From Hexactinellida sp. DTS-2022 (taxonomy: Eukaryota; Porifera; Hexactinellida): 64,000 bases of DNA. Positions 21,774-34,034 of the stretch are shown piece by piece (positions within the stretch are counted from its first letter, which is position 1; each line of letters begins with the position of its first letter). Position numbers and translations under genes: made by a program. Under the pieces are notes generated by a model that had not been told where the DNA came from, did not search any database, and worked only from the letters and a program-made list of their open reading frames with translations. The stretch is taken from positions 11,088,501 through 11,152,500 of the forward strand of contig JAPNXP010000001.1 in NCBI GenBank assembly GCA_028753945.1, written 5' to 3'.

Positions 21774-24700
21774 ATGTCTAAATTTTGTCCAAATATACAA
21801 TGTGAATTTTGGGAAGATTTTCCAGATGGATTGGCAGGGAAGAAGTTAAAAGTTTGTCCTTGTTGTTCTGAGGAATTACTAACAGAAAAACCAGTGCAAG
21901 ATTCTCTGAAGTTTCATGTAAAAAAATCACCCGTTTCACATTCACCCGAGTCACCTTCCTCTGTTCCTCAAGATGGAGACTCGGCTATCCAGAAAGAGAA
22001 TACACTGCCCGTTTCACATTCACCCGAGTCACCTTCATCTGTTCCTCAAGATGGAGACTCGGCTATCCAGAAAGGGAATACACTGCCCGTTTCACATTCA
22101 CCCGAGTCACCTTCCTCTGTTCCTCAAGATGGAGACTCGGCTATCCAGAAAGAGAATACACTGCCCGTTTCACATTCACCCGAGTCACCTTCATCTGTTC
22201 CTCAAGATGGAGGCTCGGCTATCCAGAAAGAGAATACACTGCCCGTTTCACATTCACCCGAGTCACCTTCCTCTGTTCCTCAAGATGGAGACTCGGTTAT
22301 CCAGAAAGGGAATACACTGCCCGTTTCACATTCACCCGAGTCACCTTCATCTGTTCCTCAAGATGGAGACTCGGCTATCCAGAAAGGGAATACACTGCCC
22401 GTTTCACATTCACCCGAGTCACCTTCATCTGTTCCTCAAGATGGAGACTCGGTTATCCAGAAAGGGAATACACTGCCCGTTTCACATTCACCCGAGTCAC
22501 CTTCATCTGTTCCTCAAGATGGAGACTCGGTTATCCAGAAAGAGAATACACTGCCCGTTTCACATTCACCCGAGTCACCTTCATCTGTTCCTCAAGATGG
22601 AGACTCGGTTATCCAGAAAGGGAATACACTGCCCGTTTCACATTCACCCGAGTCACCTTCATCTGTTCCTCAAGATGGAGACTCGGTTATCCAGAAAGAG
22701 AATACACTGCCCGTTTCACATTCACCCGAGTCACCTTCATCTGTTCCTCAAGATGGAGACTCGGTTATCCAGAAAGGGAATACACTGCCCGTTTCACATT
22801 CACCCGAGTCACCTTCCTCTGTTCCTCAAGATGGAGACTCGGCTATCCAGAAAGGGAATACACTGCCCGTTTCACATTCACCCGAGTCACCTTCATCTGT
22901 TCTTCAAGATGGAGACTCGGTTATCCAGAAAGAGAATACACTGCCCGTTTCACATTCACCCGAGTCACCTTCATCTGTTCCTCAAGATGGAGACTCGGTT
23001 ATCCAGAAAGGGAATACACTGCCCGTTTCACATTCACCCGAGTCACCTTCATCTGTTCCTCAAGATGGAGACTCGGCTATCCAGAAAGAGAAACTACTGC
23101 CCGTTTCACATTCACCCGAGTCACCTTCATCTGTTCCTCAAGATGGAGACTCGGTTATCCAGAAAGGGAATACACTGCCCGTTTCACATTCACCCGAGTC
23201 ACCTTCATCTGTTCTTCAAGATGGAGACTCGGTTATCCAGAAAGAGAATACACTGCCCGTTTCACATTCACCCGAGTCACCTTCATCTGTTCCTCAAGAT
23301 GGAGACTCGGCTATCCAGAAAGAGAATACACTGCCCGTTTCACATTCACCCGAGTCACCTTCATCTGTTCCTCAAGATGGAGACTCGGTTATCCAGAAAG
23401 GGAATACACTGCCCGTTTCACATTCACCCGAGTCACCTTCATCTGTTCCTCAAGATGGAGACTCGGCTATCCAGAAAGAGAAACTACTGCCCGTTTCACA
23501 TTCACCCGAGTCACCTTCATCTGTTCCTCAAGATGGAGACTCGGTTATCCAGAAAGGGAATACACTGCCCGTTTCACATTCACCCGAGTCACCTTCATCT
23601 GTTCTTCAAGATGGAGACTCGGTTATCCAGAAAGAGAATACACTGCCCGTTTCACATTCACCCGAGTCACCTTCATCTGTTCCTCAAGATGGAGACTCGG
23701 TTATCCAGAAAGGGAATACACTGCCCGTTTCACATTCACCCGAGTCACCTTCATCTGTTCCTCAAGATGGAGACTCGGCTATCCAGAAAGAGAAACTACT
23801 GCCCGTTTCACATTCAACCGAGTCACCTTCATCTGTTCCTCAAGATGGAGTTTTAACTAGTCAGCATTTGGATGGAGACTTAAACTCAACCTGTTTTCCC
23901 GCAATATCTGCAATCGAATCATCCCGTAATGTTGGGAGAGATGGGGTTTGTCGATCTCAGGTGAATTCTTCCACACCAGTGTTAGCTCACAACGAGAAAG
24001 AAACTTCTCTTGCTGAAAAACGAAAATGTGGTGAGGACGATGACATTCATATTTCTCAACCTAATTCTGATATCAGGAAGAGAATAGAGGAGTCCCAACA
24101 GGACGATAAATCAATTTATCGAAAATTCGGTATTTTTACAGAAATAGATTCTAGTGAAAGTTATTACGTCAAGATTCAGTTCACCACACTAATACTTAAG
24201 GAGTATTGGAAGAAGATAGATGCTATTTGTCTCCGAATTGGACTCAAGTATTTTGGCGAATTCAAAACTTCCATTGTTCCATTTAGTAAAGTAAATACTA
24301 TCAAGTTACAATGTGGCAAGTTTGTTGTTATCAGCGGTACGTTAAAATTTCCTATAAAACTAATTTTTAATGGTGAAATTTGTTTCCCCTACAAATATTT
24401 CATTTATTCAAAAGATAATAACGCAAGCTACGAAGATTTGCACTTTATTCATAACAACTTTAATAGATTTCTGATATGGAATACTGTTGAACACCCCAGA
24501 CAACCATTAGTTAATGCAATTTATGAGCAATTTGATATAATGATATTACCTGAAATCCGAAAGAAAGAGGCTATGACATTTTGGAGCATCATGAACTCAG
24601 CCATTAGCTATGTGGGAATGTCTGGAAGGTCTGATAAGGATATTCCATTCTACAATATTGCTGATAGAAGATTAATATCTCTGCAAACTTTATTGCCTTT

Positions 24701-27700
24701 TTACTTGGAATTAGGGCACTCTCACCCTTGTAATAATCTTGAAGAATTTGTTACGCACTTTAAGAAGCTGGTGAATACGTTGATGTATTTTTTTGTTCAA
24801 CCTATTGGTTTTCAAGGGTTGAGACATTGGGATTTCAATGACCAAATTCTTTTAGAGAAATTGAAAAAACTGGTTGAAGTTTGGATAATTAATGCATATA
24901 CCATGGAGAAAAATGCTCATTTGGATCCAAAATCTGTCGTAAGCAAGTTCTATCTAGGATGTTACTTGATGGATATTTACCAACTTCATAATTCTGATCT
25001 AAATATACAGTTGATAAAGATGATTGAAGATTTAATTGAAACAATCTTGAAAAAGAAATATTTCCAGTTAGACAATACAATTTATGTACATCAGGCTTTT
25101 GAACTTGAAATTCGTAAATCTTTGTTCGAGTTTATCTTCAACAAAGTAATGCTAGGCAAACAAAATGATAAAATCCTAACATTATTCACCATATACCATG
25201 GTATTAACAATATGCAAGAACATTCCATTCCTTTACATGAAGAATTAGAATATTGGGATAATAAATATTGGGGATTTCCCGATAATGTGACAATATATTT
25301 TCAAAATATAATTTCAATTGATTCTATTAAAAAAGCCCTCAATTTAGCCAAATACGATAAGGTTCTTCCTTATACTATCTTAATATACTCACTCAATGAA
25401 AACAATGTTAATGCTATTTATGAATTATTCATTAAAGACACACAACTCTTCCCACTGTCTGCACTCATGGCTGCTATATTGTTCCGTTTACAACATACAC
25501 CCCACAATTGTAAAAACAGAGATGATAAATTGAGGACAGAGGTAATGAAAGTTCTCAATGTAGCTTTTACAAAGGATTCTACAAAATTAGATGTCCATGA
25601 CATTAACCGTCTAACAAAGTTAACTCTTGTTCTCACAAATAAACTACCAATTCGATATTTCAATCAGGAACAGTTCAAACTCTGTTTTACTTTACTATCT
25701 CAAGGGTTTAGTTATTGTGATGTTCATTTACCTGATAATCCTCTAATTCCTTTTGAGAAAATGACTGAACTTTTCAATAATTATGTGAAAACATGGTTTA
25801 TGGATAGAATTTTCAAAGAGCAAAGGTATTATTTTTATTTATTGGAGGAATTAAAGTTCTGGGAAGAAATTATAACAGAATATCCATTTCCTACCAAGTT
25901 TAATTGGCTTGAAATTATTGAAAATTTTCTCGTCACTAGATTTAGGAATCCTAGTATATCAGATCAGTTTATAATTGACATATTTATTCATCTCCACACC
26001 CAAGTAAATTATTCACCTCTCTTACAAGAGATATTTCTTAAGGAACTTACTTCCAGATTACAGACAATCAGGTCAGGAGATAAAAATGAGTTTGTTAAGC
26101 GATTATATGAACAATTATCGCAAAATGAACAACTGAAGAAGGTGAACAGCATATTCAGTGAAATATTACTGAATGAAAATGTTAACTTTAATCTCAATCC
26201 GATAATTCATTTTGTTACTTGGAAGTCATGGGACACATACTTTTCCTTTCTTTCTTATACAAATATTGCAGAGTTTCTATCTGACGAAGCTAGATATATG
26301 CTTAACGTTGCTTCAACACAATTCTTCTCTTTGTTTGAACAAATAAATACCATTAAAATAACTGGAGTAGATCTTGAATTGATTGAGAAGAATAGAGAGT
26401 ACTTCTTAATCCTAACAAAAATACTTCTTAATGCAATAGAATGTGAATACTCTGTTCCAGATATTACTATCAAGTTAGATTATTGTCTGAGAATGTACAA
26501 GTGGATCTTAGAGCAGATTAACTTACTGACTTGTTTTAACAACTTTCTAGAAATTATACATAATATGAATAGTGAAATGCTATCTACTTTCTTATCTCTC
26601 AAATTAGAAAAAGAATGTATCGGTGATATTTGTTGCCCAGACGGAGATACATACATATTTACTAATTCTCTGGATATAAATGTAATCATTACTTTCCCAC
26701 AGTATGTTTCTATGTGCAGTGCCTGTATTACTCTACCAGAATCAAGGATTATCATTCAAGTTTTTGATCAATTCATAAACGAAAAAGGGATTACAATGCA
26801 AACTCCATTTGACATCCAAACATTCTTTAAAGAAATATGGAAGCCTGCAAAAGATTTTTCAATCAACCTTCTAAATAATTTTAACAGCGAAACTATTCTT
26901 ATTTCTGAAATGTGCAATTATTTCGATGGTACTGAGAATTTCGATACTATATTGAAAGATTTAGTCGCACTTGAAAACTGTTGGAGGCAAGTTCAGACTG
27001 ATGATAGAAGCTTAAACAAAACCTGCGCAAGAAAGATTCACCTCTACTTCGATTTACAGCAATGTTCTGATGGTGCTAACCTAATAATCAAACTAAAAAA
27101 TGAGCTCCTACTTGTCAGTAATTTTGAAATCATTGAAAATATGAAAAACATAAAACATGCTTTTGAAAACAAACAAATAAAAGAAGTGTCTGATAAAGTA
27201 ATTAATGTAGCAATTAATCTCAGTAATCTCTCTAAATCCAATCTTGACGTGATACAAGCTATTATTGATAGAATTGATTTCATAATATGGATAAGAAGCA
27301 ACCTGAAAGACCTAAATGAGCTTAAAACATTCGTTGATATATCTCTAACAACCTGTGGAGGTAATCCAGTGGATGTGGATAGAATAACTTGTCTCAGTTC
27401 TGTCTGCACTAACTTTGCTCCTATCATATTTGAGATAAACGAGAACACCAGTTACGAGACACTCATTGCTAAATGCAGACAGGTGATTGAGAGTGTTGAG
27501 AGGAATAAGGAGCTGACTAAGCTGCTGAGACAGGTCGGAGAGAATGTTAGATTTTGGGAGGAAATGAAGAAGTCTCATGGATCAGTTGAGGAGACAACTC
27601 TTATGCAACTAGATAGTGTTATCAAATCTGGAGAATTTCAATTGAAAATAGGAGAGTCACTGAATCTCTGTGATATTGTGAGTCTAAGTGTTGTAAGAGA

Positions 27701-30700
27701 GAATGGCGAGAAGAGAATATACTCTCTAGAACAGCTGAGAGAGTTTCGTAGCAAACTAATGCTTGTCGTTGGTAAGTCTGAGTTACCTGGTCTAGACACA
27801 CACACAAGTAGTTATGATAATTCCCAATTATTTATTCGCAAACTAGACACAATAACAGAGATAGGAACAATTGTAATCCAATTAGCTGAGACTGGTAATC
27901 AGCGCTTTCTTAGCTATGAACTTTTCTCAGAATGTAACCAGCAGGATGATACTCTCATGGAAAGTAAAATGAAATTGAGAGATACTCTAAAAGATTGGAA
28001 ACTTAATGTTGAAGAATCTAGGAACAGGCATTATTTCCTGAATTACTATACTATATCCCAGATAATGTTTCTACAGAAAGGAATAAGATCATTTATAGAA
28101 GACAGAGAGGATAGAGAACTAGAACAATTGTACAATCTACTGAGATTGTTAAACCCTGAGGTCTCCAAGCAGGATATACAACAAGCATTGGAACAATCTG
28201 ATATTATTTCTAAACAAAATCCCTCCCTAAAATATAACCCAGCAAATACACCTGATTTCTCTAAACAATCACTTTCTACAGCCATCTCAATTCATTATTC
28301 TCAATTAGCTCCTGCTCAATCGAGGTATACACTTACACCAAAGTCTTTATCTATTCCAATTGATGACGAAACTGAATTTCCTAAGAGTTTTAGTTCTATG
28401 GAGACGGAACTGGCTCAGGAAGTGAGTGCTGAAGCAGAGTTGCCATTAAAACTAGTTATTCGTGGGATTATTGATATAACTAATGACAATGAAGGTATTA
28501 TTTTGAAAGGTAAACTACTGACTTGGTGCTTTAACCATGAAGCAGATAGTGACACAGAATCCATTGATGAAATCCCCATTACAGATTCTTCAGTTGAATT
28601 TCTTCAAAATCCTCCCAATAAAGAAGCAACAACCATTGACGCAGTACTAGACCTCTATCAGTTAGGTTCTTTCCTTGAGGATTTGTTTCAATCTTGTGCG
28701 ACTAAAATTCGAGCAGAGAGAGAATTCCCATATAATTTGAAGGCAGGAACTCCTAATCTTATTGTGATACCTTCAAAAGGTATATTTGAATTCGTTCTCT
28801 CTCTTTACATGAGTGACAATGATAAGCTACCTCTGCCCTATTATCATGAAGTATTGATTTGTACTCCTCAAACCAGACTCGAAGAAATAGAAATATTCTG
28901 GAGACGAGCAGTTATGATTCCTGATAAATTGAATCTCTATCTATTCTGCTTAGTAGGAATTGAGTATCTAAGCTATGATGTAGCAGTTCAAGCTGTTTCT
29001 AAGTTGAAATGTATTCAACAATGCAAAAATATGGTGACGACAGGAAAGGAAGAGTTTCGTTACAAATTAGTGTTAATCTGTTCTGAAGAAAATGAAGGAT
29101 TTTCTTATATGGCAGCTGCCTTTGATGATTGCAGGGTACCGATGTTATCAATACAAAAATCATCAGACATTAAGCAATATTTATGTCAGAAACTATCTCC
29201 CGTACTTCGACGTGCAATTTTCAAAAGCACAGAACCTGCTTGGATGGTAGACAAAGCGAAATCAAGAGTTAGACTAGTAGTATCGGATAGCGTAGGATCA
29301 GGTAAGTCTCTCTATATTAACAATCTGAAATCAGACCTGTTGAGTCTGGGTATAGTGAGTGAGGAGGAGAGAGAGCAATCAGCTGTGACTGTAGCTATAC
29401 ATGGTAAACAAGCTTCAGAGGAACATCTAGCTGAACAGTTGCTGAAGAGGAGTGTTAGTGGTGTTAAGCATGGAGTCATGTATCATGTGGATATAGCCTC
29501 TACCGTCCAGCTGTGTTTGGAACCGATTTTATTCAAACTGCTCATATTAGGCGGGATTTGTAAGAGATCAGGCGAGATATGGTACTTTAGGGAAAAAGAT
29601 TATTATGTAATTGAAATGACATTGAATTCTAGTCAAAATGCATTGACGGATTTCACTAGACTCTATCCCAATGTCCGATGTATTCAGGCTTTTAATGCAA
29701 CAACACCACAAAGTGATACTACTCAAACATTAGATTTAGAAGAACTAAAAAATGAAGACTTTCAGAGAGTTGGTACCTACTTAACACAGTTAGAAAATGG
29801 TTTGGATTTGGATACCTTTATTTTTCAGTCTTCACAAACCATAGGAAGAGTATCAAATATTAACAATTTAAATAATATATTGAGACATTGTGGTATCATA
29901 CATCCATCTTGGTCGGAAGTACGTAATTTCGTATCATTTCTTGATATACAACTTACAGATTGTGACAACTCTTATTATTGTCAATCTGGTATTATGGGAC
30001 ATGAGTGGAAAGGATTTAAATCATTTGTTGTGAAATTCATGATACTAATGTCGAGAGATTTCGCTACACCTTCTCTCAAGGAAGATAATGTAAAAGATAA
30101 TCCGAATGTTCTTACGCATTTTGAAGTAATGGAGAGGAGAAAATGGGAGAATAATTCTCATCCTTACATATTTTTCAATCCAGACAGAAACACAATGACA
30201 TTCCTTGGATTCCACATATCCAGTCAAGGACACTTAGTGGATTCAGATAATCCATCTAATGTACTAGAAACCAACATGATGCATCCACAACTCCTTCAAA
30301 TATTGACTGACAACAGAGTAAATCTTCAGGAAAACTTCAATCAACAAAATAAAATACAAAAAATAATGAAGCTAGCTGGAGTTATGGGCATTGAATGGAT
30401 AGCAGACCCAGATCCTGGTTATGTATTAACTCTTGACAACATGAGAAAGATTCTAGCTATTCTGATGAGATTCCGTTGTAACATCCCCGTTATTATAATG
30501 GGAGAGACAGGCTGTGGCAAGACGCGACTCATTCAATTCATGTGTTCGCTACAAGCCCTACAGACTGGTGCTACTAACATGTTAATACTGAAGGTACATG
30601 GTGGTACTACAGAGACTGATGTCATGTGTAAGGTAGAGGAAGCTGAGAAGCTAGCACAGAGGAATTATCTAGAACACCAGGTTGATACTGTATTGTTTTT

Positions 30701-33700
30701 TGATGAAGCTAACACGAGCCCAGCCATCGGGCTGATCAAAGAGATCATGTGTGACAGGAGAATGTACGGTAGGCACATCCGCACTGACATTGGACTGCAG
30801 TTCATAGCAGCTTGTAATCCTTATCGCAAACACACAGAGGAGATGCTGAACAAACTGAGTTCTGCTGGTCTCGGGTTCTTCACCAAGTCCAGTGAGACCA
30901 CAGACAGACTGGGAGACATTCCTCTCCGCGAGTTGGTCTATCGAGTGATGGAGCTTCCTGCCAGTTTACGACCATTGGTGTGGGATTTCGGTCAGTTGAG
31001 TAACAGCATAGAGAAGACATACACACGTGAGATAGTAGCGAGACATCTACGAGACCGTAACAGTCCGATAGAAGCACAAGATGACATTATAGATGTGATA
31101 AGTGATGTTCTCGCTGGTGCACAGAACTACATGAGAGAAAGGAAGGATGAGTGTAGCTTTGTTAGTTTGAGAGATGTGGAGAGAGCAATGAGGGTGATGC
31201 TTTGGTTCTATTCTAAGCTTAATTACTTTAGACCAGAACACGATGCTTATTCTAATGAATCCGATGCAATTTCATCTGGTGAGGAAGATATCCCTGATGA
31301 TAGTGTAATGTCCGCTGATGAAACTGATATGCGAAATACTTTAGAAACTCCTGAACCAATGCCTATGTATGAGTTCAATATTCATCCCTATATTATGGAT
31401 CGGGAAGATGGAGAAATTGTTATGAATGATTTATTAGTTTCCGCTATTAATAGGATTGATCCCATAACATACAGTCTGATTATATCTCTCGCCGTATGCT
31501 ACAGAGCCAGACTTCAAAACAGAGATGATTTTGATCGGCAAATCATTGACCTTTTTGAATATCCTCTCACATCAATTGATGACTATACAATAATTCACAG
31601 AGAAGTAAACAGGTGTCAACAGTTGCTATTAGATGAGATGACAGTTGGAGCTAATATAGCCAAAAATACAGCTTTAAAAGAGAATGTGTTCATGATGTTT
31701 GTATGCATTGAGTTGAAGATTCCTCTTTTCGTGATAGGTAAGCCAGGCAGCTCCAAGTCTCTTGCTAAATCCATCATATCCAACTCCATGCAAGGGAGTC
31801 GTTGTCCAGACGGCAGTATTCTGCAGAACTTTAAACAAGTTCAAATAATGTCATATCAGTGCAGTCAGCTGTCTACAGCAGATGGAATAATTGGAGTATT
31901 CAATAGCTGTAGAAACCTTCAGCGTAAGACAGGAAGTAACAATTTCACAGCTTGTGTTGTGCTAGATGAGGTAGGATTAGCAGAAGATTCTCCTCTGCTT
32001 CCTCTTAAAGTACTCCATCCTCTTCTTGAGGATAGTAGTTATGGGTCTGAGTCTGTAGAATTGACGGAAGAAGATATTGGGTCATGTAGAAAGCATTTCG
32101 AAACACCCATTGACAAAGAGGAAGATGTTTTCATTCAGTTCGATGATATGAGGGATCATGTTGCATTCATTGGCATATCTAACTGGTCTCTTGATCCTGC
32201 TAAGATGAATAGGGGAATTATGTTATCAAGGGGAGACCCAGATAAAGACGAATTAATTTCCAGTGCTAATGGGATTTGCCAATCTACATCTAATAAAGGC
32301 ACAATATTGAAAAGTATTGAGAGGAAAATCCATTCTTTGGCTAAGGCGTATATGACCTTGACATCAAAAAATGTCGAACAGAAATATAGTTCTAGGAAAG
32401 ATTATTATGGACTCAGAGATTTTTACAGTCTCGTTAAAATGCTGGTATTTATTTGTATTGAGAGTAATACAAACCTAAATCGTTCTATTTTAGTGCATGC
32501 TGTTAAGAGAAACTTCGGCGGAGTATCAGAAGTAGACCCAGTAAATTTTTTTCTAAACTCTGTTATGTTGCCTATTGATAATAAGAAAGGTCCAGACTCT
32601 TCGCCACTCGGTTTAATCAGTGCTAACTTAATGAATCTATCTCGCTCTTATCACGGAGAAACACGCTACCTCCTGCTGCTGACAGAGAACTATGCCGCTC
32701 TTAACATCCTACTTCGATCTCCAGATATGTGGCCCAAGCAGCAGGACATTCAGAGTATCCGTGTCATATTCGGGTCCAGCTTTCCGTGTGACCAGGAGTA
32801 CTCTGCAGTCTGTCGTAACATCAATAGGATTAAAGTGTGTATGGAATCTGGTAAGACAGTAATACTACTTAACCTTGAGAACCTATATGAATCTCTGTAC
32901 GATGCTCTTAACCAATACTACATGGAAATGAATAATCAAAGGTATGTGGATCTGGGGTTAGGTACCCACAGAATGAAATGTCGTGTTCACAACGATTTCA
33001 AACTGATTGTCGTAGCTGACAAAGAGACTGTACAGGAACGATTTCCTACTCCTCTCATCAACCGACTTGAAAAGCATATACTCACAGTGTCCACTGTGCT
33101 GACTGAAGACTGTGTGAAAGTATCCGAAAGCCTAGTCGAGTGGGCACATAATTTTTCTACATTTGATGATAATCAATATTTTGCATTCCAGAGGGTGAAT
33201 CAGTTTAATGCGGGAGACTGTTTCATAGGTTATCATAATGACACGCCCTCTTCCATTGTATTCCATGTAATGAAAGAGATGTATCCAAACGGTATACCTA
33301 CTGCTGGTGAAGTAGATCTGACCGCTGTATTGGAGAGAAGTCAGACTCTGTTACTTAGAATGGCCACTACAGATGCTGTACTGCGTGTTAAGAACAGTCA
33401 TCTCTCTATCCAGTCGAAACAAATTATATCAGAGTATTTCAAGCTACAGTTAGGCAGCCTAGAGGAGTATCTGAGTCAGGTACTTAGCGGTATCTGTGGG
33501 AATGCGACAGGAGCACATCTCACTCTTGCTACAACCCACTCAAGACTTCTGACAGAGAGGGACATAGATCAATTGCAACAGCGTCTGTCCAGAGATACAG
33601 ATTCAGTACAGATACGGAGTCTCTCTCTACAGCAGTTCCAGACAGAACAGCAGTACATCAGAGAGATACATAAGTTCTTGAGAGGAGACTCGGAGAGTGA

Positions 33701-34034
33701 GACGACAGAGAGGACTCACAAAAGGATATTACTTGTCCAGTGTGAGAAAGGCGCAGATAATGCTAAGTTAATTGCTTGTGCTCGTCACAAAACAGTGGAT
33801 GAGTTGAAGGACTGGAGAGAGGAACAGAGAGGAGAGTTTAAGTGTGATATATTTCTATTATTCTTGGTCCAACTAAGTAGAGAAGCACACGGGAGTAAGT
33901 TTATGAGTTTCTGTGGAGGAGACTGGAACACAGTGCATATTGATGATATACGTTCTCTTGATTATACAGAGCTGCCTCCTATCTCTCAGCTCATTGGAAA
34001 GCAGATTTATGAAGTATTTGGTGTAGCTGATTTG
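21774..34034 (+). CDS. RNF213-like exon 1 (12.26 kb): N-terminus, repeat region, stalk and AAA core
   Basis: One uninterrupted exon of 4,087 codons ending at donor GTAAGC. The N-terminus has C5-x4-C10 and C28-x-C30-C31, a small zinc-ribbon-like unit as in vertebrate RNF213. Residues about 53-692 are the 26-residue repeats. A CBM20-like segment around residues 785-900 contains FPYKYFIYSKDNN. Nucleotide-binding motifs: VGSGKS at about residue 2507 (AAA2, degenerate); GETGCGKT at about 2910 with FFDEAN at about 2975 (AAA3); GKPGSSKS at about 3322 with VLDEVGLAEDSP at about 3395 (AAA4). Strongly conserved blocks include MRFRCNIPVIIMG, KVHGGTTETD, AACNPYRKH, RGIMLSRGDPDKDEL, LYESLYDALNQYY and VDLGLGTHRMKCRVH. 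AAA3 and AAA4 keep both Walker motifs, so an active ATPase is expected. Confidence 0.93.

Noticed and set aside
21930-23850. CRISPR-like array
   Set aside because: Units are 78-bp contiguous coding repeats without unique spacers, in an animal gene.
21973-23856. A separate 627-residue protein made of METRLSRK repeats
   Set aside because: It lies entirely in the repeat array of the RNF213-like exon in a shifted frame, with no unique sequence and no independent start context.
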